Positions 10,507-22,130 of a stretch of 64,000 bases of DNA are shown piece by piece. Both the position numbers and the translations under genes were made by a program. Under the pieces are notes generated by a model, which worked only from the letters and a program-made list of their open reading frames with translations, was not told the origin of the DNA and did no database searches. Within the stretch, counting starts at the first letter, position 1, and every line of letters starts with the position of its first letter. Source of the stretch: Ceratobasidium sp. AG-K (taxonomy: Eukaryota; Basidiomycota; Agaricomycetes; Cantharellales; Ceratobasidiaceae); assembly GCA_037039685.1 (NCBI GenBank), contig JAWNGF010000013.1:1013001-1077000 (forward strand). The letters are read 5' to 3'.

Positions 10507-12321
10507 TCATTTCCCTGCACAGAGAGTGACTGACGAGTTGAAACTCACCCATAATCTAACGCGCAGTTTCCCTTCACACTCATAGGGAAGTATGAAACGA
10601 GGTAAAAGTTCTCCAATTGGACGATAAATCAGTTCGCACGGATGCTGTATCCATGAGGCGTGCTCATTCCGCAGCGACAAGTAAATAGCTTGTAAAAGCA
10701 AGTCCAAACCGTTCATCAAAATCGAGCCTGGTTCCTCAAGTTTGGATAACACTGGCCCAAGTTGTGACTCAATGATGCTATCGTGGAGGATGCTTTTCTT
10801 GGAAGCAAGGAATGTGAGTCTCCATCGTATGAGACTAGATAGGAAGCACACCAGCAGCGACCAGAGGATATCGAGAAACCTAAGCATCCATTGCTCCCGG
10901 GATACTCCCGGTGCTGTCCGTGCCGTTTCAGTGTGATGGTAATCCATTACAAGTCTCGTTAAATAATTATCGTTTGAAATACTAAACTTGGACTTGTATC
11001 GCTCGGCGGGCCGCTCGTGTGGGTGAAGCTTTCTTGGCTTGATCGATTGGTCGCTTGGGTCAACGTGTATACTTGTCTCAGAAGCCAATTGTATTAGTTT
11101 TTCCAGGCATCGTGATCGACGCTTCAGTGATTCTGAGTCTGTACCGAACGGTGCTTCTGGACGAATGCAGTTGGATATCAATAAGCAACTATCCTGTTTA
11201 GCTGGCAGGTATGGCTCACTTTCGGTTAGTCTTCCCAGTATTACTTTTGCCATGGCTTTGATAATGTCTTCTTTCACTAGTTCTCTCGCGGCAGCATCAA
11301 GGTCCGAATACCAAAGCTCATTATTCACCGCATACTCAAGTCTATGCGGCAATGTTGTACGATATTGCGGGGAACAAACTATATCCAAAAAGCTGGACCA
11401 GATCGCTTGTGTGTACTCCTCCATAGCCCAATTATCGTCAGGACATAGGACGCGATATACTTGGAAGAGTGTGCTACGTTGTTCCTGCAAATAGAGTAGC
11501 GGGTGGATTGTGCTATGCAAGGAATTACTTGCTTGGTTCATAGCCATGACCCAGGGCTCGCGAACGGTCCGCGATTCCCACCCAGCTACAAGTCGAACCA
11601 AGCAGCACTGGATTGTGAGAGCAAAGAAATAGCAGTTGAATGTCTGTAGAGTATAGTTTCGGGTTTGCTCGTTTTCCTGAATACCGCGACAGATTTTGAG
11701 CACGTCGATGAGGTCAAACCTGTCCGGAAAGTCCACCTCGGCCACAACCACAGACGTCTCGAGATGCGCATCAGCAATATCATCTTGTGTGTAACATTGG
11801 GCAATATCATATGCTTCAGAGCCTTCATCGCTAATAGTGTTGGCTAGTGCATTAGGGTCGCCCATTCGTTCGACACGGCATACTGAGCCATTGGTCAACT
11901 TCAGAACAAGGAACTCGTGCTCAAATCCATAGGGCTCTTTTCGATGTTCCAGGGATTGGAACTTCGTGCAAGCTTGCGCTGCATACCAATCCATTACTGA
12001 TGGAAATTTGATGACTACTCGCCCCTTAGATCTGTCGCCTACGGACCATGCGAGAGATTCATTGATCCCAGAGTTGGAGCTAGAGAACAACATTGGAAGG
12101 ATAGGGAGCAACCAAGCGGTGGTAGTTTGGTGCCTGAACGGATCCCCAGTCAAGATATCGCAAGTGGTTTCAGCACGACACAGGGCACCTTTCAAGCCAA
12201 GTATTGCCTTACAGATATTGTTGTTGAGGGCTCTGGAGGTTTGAATGGAGGCGTGTGATTTTATACATTTTTGACTGGCAGTGCTTCTGGGTTGTGGTAG
12301 TCCTGCGAATGAGTCACGCAC
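10507..12321 (-). CDS. Uncharacterised 604-aa protein; possible permuted papain-like (LRAT/NlpC-type) domain
   Basis: A single uninterrupted frame of 604 codons, unusual in this intron-rich window. I do not recognise the family by name. A conserved core (residues ~80-230) contains WSVGDRSKGRV, FEHEFLVLKL (His ~125), RVERMGDP (~140) and RNYTLQTFNCYFFA (Cys ~220). A His on a beta strand followed by an 'NC' at the start of a hydrophobic helix is the layout of permuted papain-fold enzymes such as LRAT/NlpC proteins, but this is inference. A hydrophobic stretch (FLDILWSLLVCFLSSLIRW) near residue 470 could be a membrane segment. The frame ends near a possible intron (GTGAGT near 10540). Open frame 10241-10552 may therefore be an additional C-terminal exon, although phase did not close convincingly. 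A broken paralogue lies at 3488-4010. Confidence 0.6.
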   Translation of the reverse strand: MRDSFAGLPQPRSTASQKCIKSHASIQTSRALNNNICKAILGLKGALCRAETTCDILTGDPFRHQTTTAWLLPILPMLFSSSNSGINESLAWSVGDRSKGRVVIKFPSVMDWYAAQACTKFQSLEHRKEPYGFEHEFLVLKLTNGSVCRVERMGDPNALANTISDEGSEAYDIAQCYTQDDIADAHLETSVVVAEVDFPDRFDLIDVLKICRGIQENEQTRNYTLQTFNCYFFALTIQCCLVRLVAGWESRTVREPWVMAMNQASNSLHSTIHPLLYLQEQRSTLFQVYRVLCPDDNWAMEEYTQAIWSSFLDIVCSPQYRTTLPHRLEYAVNNELWYSDLDAAARELVKEDIIKAMAKVILGRLTESEPYLPAKQDSCLLISNCIRPEAPFGTDSESLKRRSRCLEKLIQLASETSIHVDPSDQSIKPRKLHPHERPAERYKSKFSISNDNYLTRLVMDYHHTETARTAPGVSREQWMLRFLDILWSLLVCFLSSLIRWRLTFLASKKSILHDSIIESQLGPVLSKLEEPGSILMNGLDLLLQAIYLSLRNEHASWIQHPCELIYRPIGELLPRFILPYECEGKLRVRLWVSFNSSVTLCAGK

Positions 12322-13835
12322 GTCTGGACGTTCAAACGGCGCTCGACTATACCTGGAATGGAAGGATTGAGTTCTAATCTACGGTTTTTTCGAGACCCTG
12401 TCTGTCCACTCGAGACCAGACAGCTTACTAGATGAGGAAGCTTTGGTACCTGGAGGCCAACATAAATGCGGCACATGCTACTGCTTTAGGATATAAGTGT
12501 GACTGGCCGGTCAGGTGAACATCCGATCCAATCGATCGAAGCGAAGAAAGGCGGGGCAAAGCGGTGGGACTAGTGCGAGGCACTACTAGTAAACACAACC
12601 CCCGGCTGTGCTTCTGATGCCTCCATTCTGGGGTTGGTTCGTCGAAAAATTGTAACTTTTGCACTGCCTAGGAAGCTCCGGAAAACTGGGGCGGAATTCA
12701 GTGTCCGGTTCAGATGTGGGTGCAGTCGCAGGGAAGAATTACTGAAGGGGTCGGCGTATCATTATTTCTCCCATCGAGACGCGGTGCAGGGTCACCCACG
12801 GAAGTAGGCACTGGTGTCCTAAATTACGAGTGCCGCATACCCACTTCATAGCCACCGTGACACTGCAGGGCCGTATTGATTATTTACATGCTGGATAATA
12901 CGGGCTCTGACGTCTTCGGCCTTCCTGGAGGTGCGACTTGAACTTCTATCCCCTGTCGTTAGAATGCCCTCAAACGACGACCTGTTCACATTAACATCGG
13001 AAAAAAACAAGGTCTCAAAATTGAGCCTGTGTTCTACTATTTCTCATCCCTAGCTCATTTGGCTCATACATTGAGCCTGTCAGTCTCGCATATGTGTCAT
13101 TGTACGCATTAGGCTCGTTGATGTCAGACTTACTAAAAAGTCGTGGGGCATATAGCATCGCTTGATAATGAGCCAAATGAGCTTGCACCTTAACTCAAAA
13201 GCCGGCCATATTTGGTTGACTTTGCGTTTTGGAGGGCACAGATCTAGTGGGCTCGTTGGCTCAATACACTCTTTGTCGGCTTTCCCACCCACCGACCTTA
13301 TTATCTTCATTAATGAGGCCAATGAGAGTCCCCTTTCCTCCTGGTGAAGTGGCCATCGGGGAAACCCGCTCAGTAAGAAACGCGGTGCTGGTACATTGCA
13401 TACATAAATTATTATCTAGCTCATATTCATGACCACAACACCAATTGGTCTTGCATCAAGTGGGAAGTGACCGAGATTCACATCAGCTATCAGATGTAAC
13501 TATCCGCCGTCTGAGTCGGACTGCTGTAGTGCTCTCTACCCGAGAGGTCCAGAGTGATAATCGCACCTCCAGTTCCCAACTATGCGTATACGGCCACACA
13601 GTCACCAGCTAACATGATACATCGTGGCTAGAGCCTTAGGATCACGAGTGGACCTGCCCTGTTGTATACAAACTCCCATGAACCAGATCCCAAGCTCATC
13701 GCGTAAAGAAGATAGTAATAGTTCCGGATTCCCAATTATGATATCAAAGCAAGTGGTTATTATGCTAGAACGAGAATATCGGCGCATACATTACATTGTG
13801 TTGGATTGTATGAGTGGAAGTTCCGAAATTGAACC
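12322..13835. other. Intergenic with an inverted repeat, no gene seen
   Basis: Upstream region of the 604-aa gene. Several short frames exist but none is supported. A palindromic element is listed separately at 13052-13183. Confidence 0.4.
13052..13183. repeat. 16-bp perfect inverted repeat, MITE-like
   Basis: agctcatttggctcat at 13052-13067 is the exact reverse complement of 13168-13183, with 100 bp between the arms. The neighbourhood repeats the 'ttgagcctgt' and 'ggctcgttg' words (13021, 13071, 13112, 13250). It looks like a short foldback element or its remains. No coding capacity. Confidence 0.6.
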
Positions 13836-14842
13836 TCAACGAGTTGCGCTGTGTTCAATCGCCGGAACCCCTACATGTACATGAGGCGACTCGATGCCTT
13901 GGGGAAGCGTCTTCATCTTGTTCCAAACGCTTATTAGCTTATCCACATATGCCTCTACAGCTTCGTCCCCCGCGTGCTCGCTCAGGAGATAAATCATTTC
14001 GTCGAGGGTCAGAGCCGACCGATCGACGACGGAAGTGCAGAAAATGTCTACGACCAGGTTTTATTAGCTCATGGAAATGCTCAGATGGCGAAAGTAACCT
14101 CACAGCAAAATACGTTTTGCGACTCGGCCATGACGCCGGTTCCAGAAAAATTATAACGCCACAGCTGCCACACACGTCTTAGGTATACACCCCAGTAGAC
14201 AAGTCGGCCTACAAACACTCACTTGACATCGATGCGTATGATTGCATTATGATGTACAAACACAAAGAACTTTTGCTCCTCGTGCTCCCCTGCCTGGTTG
14301 TTTCCTAGGAAAGCATTCAGCCCAGTTTGAATGATATGTTCTGAAACGAATGTGTCAGATACAATAGTGTGAACTACGCGCACTGGTCTCAGCTAACCTT
14401 GAAACCTTTTAGGACCTGGTTGCCCGCGTCCTTATCCTGGTCTGCAGCACCAAAAAAGCTGTCTACAGCAGCCGAGATTCCATCAGCGGCCTACCCCGTC
14501 GTGGTGAGCTCAAGAGCAAAATCCTTTCGGCATATGATAAACTAAAGACATACGCGCTTTTCCACCCCAACTGTGTACTCTCGGATCCATCGGAGAGCCC
14601 TGTTTGCCCGGAACGGACCTGCGCTGAATTGACGATTTGTCCGAAAAGCCCCTAAGTGCTCCAGTTGGGTCAAGAACTCTGCGTGAAGAACTTTGCACTT
14701 ACGCCTCGAGCTCTCCTTGGTATTTGTCAAGCCTGTCGTTGGCAGCGTTGACCATAAACTTGAGTTGCTCCTCAATCTCGTGCTTGTTAGCTCTATCGCT
14801 AGTGAGGATCTCCTCCCTGAATGCGGATACTGCTTGACCCAT
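13836..14842 (-). CDS. Small multi-exon protein of a basidiomycete family of unknown function, possibly disrupted
   Basis: Starts with MGQAVSAFREEILTSDRANK and an amphipathic, Glu/Lys-rich first exon ending in GELEA (donor GTAAGT at ~14701). Later minus-strand exons carry AADQDKDAGNQVLKGFK, then AGEHEEQKFFVFVHHNAI (~14220-14340), then WRYNFSGTGVMAESQNVFC. The last exon has TSVVDRSALTLDEMIYLLSE and ends before the TGA at 13836-13838. The block 'IIRIDV...WRYNFS..G.......FCY' resembles a family of basidiomycete proteins I have seen only as hypothetical; no function is claimed. One exon reading through 'ELTTTG' meets TAG at 14491-14493, so either an intron skips it or the gene is broken. No signal peptide or membrane segment is seen. 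Confidence 0.5.
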
Positions 14843-15890
14843 GATGATACTAGTTGAATTTTCCAAGTCTCGATGAAGAGAAAAGCTGTTGTTGGCATTT
14901 CGAACCTACCAAGGTCCTGCATTTATAGAGCATGCACGAGTGGGGCTCACTGGAATTCCCGTTCAAAACGCCTTCGTCGGGTAAGCCGCTCCCAAAACGA
15001 GCACAACGGAGATGGACTAAGCGACCGCCCAGATGCAATAGGCAGGAGTATTGCCGGGCCCGGAATGGATTACCATTGGCTAATGCTCATACCCGGTCAA
15101 AAAGGCGCAGAGAGTCTCATTGCCGAAAGCGGTTGTTCCGTACAAACTCTCAATTACCAAGTCGGTGTCTTCGTCGAATAGCCAAACCAAGTAAATGCCC
15201 CGGATGTACCGACGGATCGCTACCTGGTAACTCTAAGCCCGCCGCCGAACTATGTTTTGCTACATTAGTGAACAGAACTCAGGGTGGGTATATCATGCTG
15301 CCGCCTCCGGGGTGAAGCGTGCCTGACTACTCGAACCCCTCCCCCATAGCTCCGAGTGCGCTAAAATGCCAGACGACCAACTCTGCTTTGAGACGATGGG
15401 TACATTAGTTCGAATACCGTGCGTTGAGCCAACTTGACTCGAGACGAATAGGAATTGTGAACATGAACGGCATGCGGGTGGAATTCTATTAGGGAACCTA
15501 ACGAATATTCCAAAGGCGGAGGGATGCATATATTCGGGTGGCGGACGGTTTCCATGCATTAAAAGGCATGGATGGCTCCGAGGTCAGCAGCGCCGGCACA
15601 ATCACAAGCGAAACGGGAAATTGTCAGCGCAAAACGTCGAGCTTGCAGAGACCAGGACTTCACGCAACCAATGAGCCGATCAAAATAAACTGCGGAATTG
15701 AAAGCGTATGCGACATTACAAGCTCGTACCAAGACAAGAGTCACATACAACGCATCAAGCCAGCACAGGAGAAAATAAAAGCGGCTACCAGCCGAGTTAA
15801 AACGGGTCTACCTCCCAAAGTTACAGAAGGGGTATAATGCATCGAGTCATGACGGAAACCAAGAAGCAACGAACAACAACCGTCAAACGC
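14843..15890. other. Intergenic, no supported gene
   Basis: Upstream of the small minus-strand gene and downstream of the second AA9 gene. Short frames only. Confidence 0.4.
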
Positions 15891-17158
15891 TTAGTGGGTG
15901 CTGCGCTTGAGGCCGTGGGCGTGGCGAGCGGCGGCAGCAACGTAGGCACGGTCATAGAGAGCACGGGACTCGTCAGCGACGCTGCGGCGGGCGGCGCGCT
16001 TGGCCTTGCACGACTTGGAGCCAGCCTTGGTGGTGGTAGCGGGCTGAGGAGCAGCAGTCGTGGGGTTTGTTGTTGTTGTTGTTGGCAGCAGGCTTGGTGC
16101 TCGAAGGAGCGACCGAGGAACTGGTGGCAGGAGCGGGGTTGGAGGATCCGCCAGCCCCAGCCTTGTACTATTGGGGACACATTTAGCAAAACGAACGCAA
16201 AATTGAAATGGAGACATACGACAGCAGGTCCAGGGATCGTGTAGCTCTTGATTCCAGCGGGGAAGGGGCTCCAGACGTCAACGAGGCCATCCTTGCGAGT
16301 GTAGAGCTGAGTGGCAGGAGTAGTCGCAGGTGTCGCGTTGCCTCCACCAGTGACCTTGACTTGAATGCAGGACGGGTACTAATAAAGTACAATGAGTGGC
16401 TTGACCTGAGTCCGGACTGTGTTGGACTTACGTATTGAGCACCTTCAGCCTCAGTGTGGGCGCCGTGAAGCGAGATCAGCTCGTGACGAACGAGGTATTC
16501 ACCAGCCTTGATATCAGCGGGAATGTTGAACCAGCTCCAGCTATTCTCGTATTGGATCCTGTTCTGAGCCCACAGGCCGTCGCCGGCGGGAGTGTGATCA
16601 TTGCCGGCAGCGTTTGGCCGCTTGGAAGTGTCAAGACCCTCTTGATGGATCTTGAAGAACTGTGCGTTCGCGGGGTTGAAGTCGGAGCACTTGCCGTTGC
16701 AAGACGCCATGTAAACGATGATAGGACCCTCGGGGTGAGGCCACTGCTTGCCATCTGGGCCTCCGTCACCACCCCAGCGGACACCCATCGCACTGCCAGC
16801 GGCGGCCTCAGGGGTGACAGTACGGGGGGTGTAGCCAGACGACGAGCAAGCAATGTCACTATTGCGGGAGATAAGCAGGAATCAAACCAAGTGCTGGGGA
16901 AAGCTTACGGGTTGTTGACGTTGTTGAAGTTAACGAAACCAGTATCGAGGGGAAGACCACGGACAGGCGAGTTCTTGTTTTCAGGCGCATCCCAGTTCTA
17001 CTCACGCCAGTCATTAAATGGGGATGCGCTCAGTTGCCAAAATTACACACCTTGGTTCCGGGATATTCCTTGCCGCCAATGTTTACCCTCTCAACAAGAC
17101 CGTGACCCGCAACCAAGGCGGCCGAGGCAAAAAGAGTGACGACACTAGCAGAGATCAT
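15891..17158 (-). CDS. AA9 lytic polysaccharide monooxygenase, second copy
   Basis: Secreted copper-dependent polysaccharide oxidase, paralogue of 8262-9433 and convergent with it. The signal peptide (SASVVTLFASAALVAG) precedes the N-terminal brace His of HGLVERVN. Conserved blocks follow: GVRWGGDGGPDGKQWPHPEG, MASCNGKCSDFNPANAQFF, AGNDHTPAGDGLWAQNRIQY, then IPADIKAGEYLVRHELISLHG with the second brace His. A Tyr of the QYYPSC type comes after the intron, then TYTIPGPAV-like sequence. All introns fall at the same places as in the other copy. The catalytic domain is open throughout. The Ser/Pro/Asn-rich tail changes frame once at a C4 run (~16062-16068), after which the CKAKR tail matches the paralogue. 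That shift would alter only the linker and tail. A 5'UTR intron (17172-17225) is likely. Confidence 0.9.
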
Positions 17159-17235
17159 CGAAATGAGGGTGCTATGAGAGCGTTAGTTCGTATGCCTCTT
17201 TTGAATCTGCTGCAGTAGAACTCACATTCAACACG

Positions 17236-17296
17236 CGAAAAGGGAGGAGAGAGAGAGAACTGTAACGAACTGGGAGCACTTTTCGCGTCTATTATA
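17236..17296 (-). promoter_or_regulatory. Core promoter of the second AA9 gene
   Basis: On the minus strand a TATAATA-like element (near 17290) is followed by a CT-rich tract (ctctctctctcctccc) typical of fungal transcription start regions. A 54-nt intron with good GTGAG/ATAG borders (17172-17225) then precedes the start codon. Confidence 0.45.
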
Positions 17297-19239
17297 CCCG
17301 GAATTCCCAATGGCAACGGACCCTGTTCCGCATTTCTTGGCACATGACAGTCGATCATGGATTGATGGCGGTGCACTAAATTCGGTCATGCCGGATCCCT
17401 CAACGAGTCAATTTTCCTCGTTTTGTCGCTATGAATAATTACTTTTAAGCATCAAGTCCAAGATCAATTTTTTTCTGGTTCACACTCTCGCTATGCACTC
17501 CTCGAATTTCGCAAGAGTATCTACTTCACCATGCCGCTCTTACCTCATCTTACCTCAACGGCGCTCATTTTCAGGGCCCGCTGCTTCGAAAGTGATATTT
17601 TCCCGAACGTGGCCACACTAGCCGATGGATATGAGTTTCAGTTCTCTCAGTTGGTTGTCATGGCCCGTAAATGAGTGCAACGGGCCACGTAAATACAAAG
17701 GGTGTTGCTGTATTGTACCTCCAGGTACACTTGTCAAACTGCCATTTTTTCTTCGTTTTCGGGGCCGTCACTCAATAATACGACAGGTTGCCGAGATTCG
17801 GGCGTTGTCAGGGTCAAGGTCCTCGGCGTGCCTCGCTTGGCGTTCAACTCGGTTCCTCACGGTCACATGATCGCGTCGCACTCGGGCTGATCGACCGTTT
17901 GTTTCCATTTCCCGAGCGCGTTGCGGGCGAAAATTCTGAATTTGAAGGTCGTTGTGAATGGCCCGACGGTTTCCGAACCCCAATAAATGTTCCCACCTTG
18001 CAAACCTTACTCGACCCCGCACTTGGCGCTCGCCACAGAATCAGGCGCCCTCGTACTAGCCGTTCGTGTCATACTCCCGCATCTGACCCATTCAATGCAA
18101 GGTCCTCCAATTGCCAGATATTACATACATGCGGCCATCGATTGTCACCTAGCTGTGTTGGGTGACCCGTGCGGGGAGCGCATAGCGGCGGTGCGTGGGC
18201 AGCCGCGAGGCCGAATATTACACGGCGCGATTAGAAGGCGTGCCATGACAATTGTGAGGCATGACGGCATCCGGGCGCGCGCGGTTTAAATATCAAGGGC
18301 GGGAAATGAGGAACTTATTTTAGATCGGGACCAGAACTTGTACCTTTCGAAGACGCGGCGGAGAACCTAAGAAGGCCTATTTCCCCTGATCTAGAGACAT
18401 GTTTCAACATATTTTCTTGGCGCGTCCCAGAATGGATCTCGGTCACGTAAACCTGGTCCGGGATAAAGTGGCTATTATTGCCGGTCGGGGTAACTTGCAA
18501 TCTGCGGAAGGGCAAAGAAATCTAAAAGATGGGTGTTTGAGCCTGGGAATTGGGGTTGATTTAGGCCAAGCTCATGTTGGAGCGGTACTTTTTCTCACCG
18601 GGTCGTGGTTTCCTGGCTATGACCTCTTGAACGTTTTCCAGGACAGATGACCGTGCTGTCTTCGCAAGTGTAATATTATTGGTTGATTGCAGGCGTTACT
18701 CAGAGGTTACTGTGCTGCCCTAGTTTGTGAGGACGGGCAACCATTTTAGGGCGGTCGTTGCTAATAGATGAAGCGACTTTCGAGCAGCCAAAGTAATACA
18801 GTTGATCTTAGATGCTGCGCGAGTGCGCCCCTATACCGGTTCCCAACGCTTCAACCTCCACAAGATTGATCAGAGTGCTTTTCACTGACGAGTGGCCCTG
18901 TGGGGGCTCGATCGCGCATCCTGCAATAGGCCAGAGGGGTAATTCAAGTGAGGTTGATGACTTGGGGGCTTATACATCGTATTTTCCTGTCGTGTACTGT
19001 AATATCATCAACCATCGAGATAATTGCTGGCTCATGAGGTTGCACATCTACAGCTACCATGCTCTTCGGTTGTTGGCGCTAAACGCCAACAGAGCATACA
19101 TACACCCTGTTCGGTGGACGCAGTAAAAAGCCGCCCGGTTGCCTTGTGATCAACTTCCGCAATGCATTCACTATCCGATTGGAACACCTTTTTTGTTATG
19201 CTCGCTTCTGAGGCATGGATGAGCGGTGAAGACCGATCG
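17297..19239. other. Intergenic, no supported gene
   Basis: About 2 kb with no recognisable coding exon. It marks the beginning of the gene-poor island that runs to 30 kb. Confidence 0.4.
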
Positions 19240-19560
19240 ATGGCTGTGGTTGCGCAATGTGCGCCCGCGGGTATGTGCAATGTGCGCGCGCTCATCCAGT
19301 GTTCACTGGGGAGGTTCCATATCCAATAGTGTATCTTACGTTGTACCTCTTACCACCAAGCCTCTTCCAGCGGCTAGCTTGCTGAGTTTGTGCCATGGAT
19401 GAGCAGTGGTTGTTCGAAAACGAGCAGTGATGGGCACGATCGCGCCAGATGCTAAACCGGGGCTTGGTTACGCCGGAGGAGATCCTGCAGAGCATCGTTG
19501 GGCACAGAAAGTACAAAACAGCCGTAGCTTAAGCTAGTGGGATGGACAGGCGTTGAACAC
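19240..19560 (+). pseudogene. Degenerate coding relic, copy 1 (see 23150-23440)
   Basis: About 300 bp align by eye with 23150-23440. Matching blocks include 'gctcatccag...ggttcc', 'agcggctag', 'ggatgagca' and 'aaaacgagcagtgatgggca'. The similarity includes a shared in-frame TGA after the 'NEQ/NEH' codons. The reading ending RQMLNRGLVTPEEILQS looks protein-like but has stops. It is probably the remnant of a gene or transposon exon duplicated together with the HicA-like gene that follows. Confidence 0.5.
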
Positions 19561-20083
19561 CCCCGCCCGACCGTTAGGCATGATACACTCAGGACTACCC
19601 TTCCTAAACACGTATTGATAACTAGTGTTGTCAAGGGCAGGTTGAGGCGAGTGAAATGCCGAAGCTTAGGTGGAATGGCGTACGAATTGGTGATAGAACC
19701 TCTGGTGGTCCGGGGCTATGCTAGTGGAAGATGCAGGGATGTGGCTGGCGAGAAGCTGTTCAAGTGTTGGAATCGAAAACGCAGGTAAAAGCGGATGAGC
19801 ATTTTGTACGATGCTATATCGAGATTGTGCCCATCAGGCCTACTAGAAAGTATAATGATGGGCGTAAAAATGGCGGAAAGAAGCGGGTACCAAAAGCACA
19901 TACAGCATATATAAAGGGACTCGTTTTATTGTCCTCGCCCTCTGTTCTACCCGAATATCCCTTGTGCGTAGTGTTCGTACATAGCTATAGCGCGAAGAAA
20001 ATCCAACGCACCAATGAGTGACTCGTGTAATGCAATATAGACCTGTTAACCAGGTGTGGTTTGTCATTCTAACTCACGGTTAG

Positions 20084-21316
20084 CCTGTCGACGCCGCTTA
20101 TTCGTCCCAGGCAAACAGGGGCGAGGCGTCTCATCCGCACTGCAAGACCCTTTACGGGCAAGAACTCAACAATGCAAAGGATTTACCTATTGCCATCAGC
20201 CTGGAGGATAAGCTGAGCAGTGAACCTGTAAGTGGCAGCCCTACTATCATATGAATTATTTACGAAACGTTATTTCCCGCTAGCTTTCTTCTTCGATCCT
20301 TTCCCCACAAAAAGCGTCTAAAAAGCGCTCTGCTCCTACTGTCGCGATGCGCAATGGACTACTATCGTCACTTGACCAGACTGCGATAATTCGGAAGCTC
20401 AAGCCAGCTCTCGGCCAGCTTCGACATCTCAAAAATCCATGCCCTCACTCTAAGCTTTCGAGCGCCAATCCACAACTGAGCGAAGTTTCTCGCAAGAGTA
20501 GGAGACTTCGGTCTTCTGGACCAAGTTTTATCCCAAGTACGAGATTGCAACCCCAAAACTGCGACTCATGCGCTACTTTCTCCAACGCAAGGTCGAAATC
20601 CCAGCGCTCTAATAGGCATACGCGCCAACCTCCGGATACTGTTACGAACCGAGCTGCTCGCGAACCGGACGGACCGGTTGCAACTTCGAGTCGTTCGATC
20701 ACCACCGAGGAAGCATCGCCCCATGACGAACAATTCTACCAGTTCCTGTCGAAGGTAAAAGGCGAGATACACGACATATGGAAGCAAGTTTTTGGATTCC
20801 AAAACTCTGGCAAGGTTAAGATAAAAGTTGATAAGTTCAAGAAGGTACATGGGAGCTCGGCTGTTAAATGAGCTTCTGCACTCAGATTGGTTTGTTCGCT
20901 AGGCACTCGAAACCATCGGGTTCAACGTGTCACGATCTGCAAAAGGTTCGCACGTAACATACACGCCAACTCGCTTCACGGTTCGTAATTTGCTTCCAGA
21001 TACTTTGGGGAATGCTGTGGCTAATTCTTAGTACTGTGCCTAGGATAATAGCCGTAGTATAACGTTCCACATGCGTGAGTTATAAGTTAAAGCTGGATAG
21101 CGCTGGAGTTATTTGGCTAACTGGGAGCTCGGTCATTATTACTAGCTCACGTAGGTCCCTTTGCACACACTGAGAGCTTTGGATGCTGATGAAATCCCAC
21201 AGAAAGCGAATGTAGAGGACGTAGAGAGAAGGAACAAAGCGAAAAGCTTCATGAATACTTTCCCTTCAGTATACAATGCATTTACCAAATACTGGGAAAG
21301 TTCCACTTCGCACTAA
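20084..21316 (+). CDS. Protein with a C-terminal HicA-like domain, copy 1 (possibly decayed)
   Basis: Multi-exon gene or recent relic. An exon from 20084 carries CKTLYGQELNNAKD and ends at GTAAGT (20228). The main exon (~20285-20843) is basic and Ser/Arg-rich and ends with EIHDIWKQVFGF...KVKIKVDKFKK. After an intron an exon reads ALETIGFNVSRS.KGSHVTY, the helix plus 'G-S-H' strand of HicA-type mRNA-interferase folds. A tiny exon near 21060 holds the strand ITFH, and a last exon ends in RRNKAKSFMNTFPSVYNAF before TAA at 21314. Family knowledge: HicA is a dsRBD-like RNase toxin in bacteria, and relatives of the fold occur in fungal proteins of unknown role. Splice phases around the tiny exon do not close, so activity is doubtful. 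Paralogue: 25492-26791. Confidence 0.5.
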
Positions 21317-22119
21317 CGTTGGTGACGCGTGGAATGGGCCAGCACTATCAAAGAAAGGCCAGATGTTACTGATGGAAGCCCAGCATTAATAGTCTTCGAA
21401 GGAAATCAGCAACGCCTAGTCTTTTACTCAGCAGCTACTCCGCTCTATCCGGTATTCTGGAGAGTCAGTGTCATTGTTGTCGATCAGTTGGTTCCACCAC
21501 GCGTCTTGCAATACTTCCCATTATGTATAAATCAATGGTATATCAGTTCTTGAGTACTAAATATAAGCTATGTGAGGAGTGCATATTGACGGGATGCAAG
21601 ACGGCTGTTTTGTATACCCACAGGCCTGCTCTGTAGCCTATAGGAGCTGCACAATTTCAGCCATATTCAAAGTTTAAACTGTGATACTGGCGAGGTTGCA
21701 AGTATGACTTGATACCGACATGGGCCCTGCGAGTACGGCTTCAGTCGCAAGTTTGAAACTCAGGCCTCTGGCAGTACAGTATAAGGACTTTGTGTCCTAC
21801 GTGACTCGAGTGCATCATTAAGTTGCTTTCACGTTTTTGGCCAGACGTGCTGTCTGTAAGTAAATTGTAGGTGTACGGTGTAGACAGGTGGCGAGCACAC
21901 CTCACACATGGGTTGCCTGTGGCAGTGCTGGTAACTGTGCGATGGGTCGACCCTCGTATTTGTTTGGCTTGACGATCTGGGCACATGCGTCCAAGAGAGG
22001 AAACTTTCCTCACAGTCTCGGTCCTATCAGTGATATTCGCGTCTAATTACCCTTGAAATAGTCCACATATCCATATATTGGCATTTGTTTATTATGCTCG
22101 TTCTCGTCACCAAAATCCA
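21317..22119. other. Intergenic, no supported gene
   Basis: No exon-like sequence recognised. Confidence 0.4.
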
Positions 22120-22130
22120 CTGACGCTAAC

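Noticed and set aside
10241..10552. 103-codon minus-strand frame as an independent gene
   Set aside because: It overlaps the end of the 604-aa frame and lacks its own features; at best it is a last exon of that gene, but the phase did not close.
18399..18650. 83-codon plus-strand frame
   Set aside because: No motif, no intron chain, no relation to neighbours.
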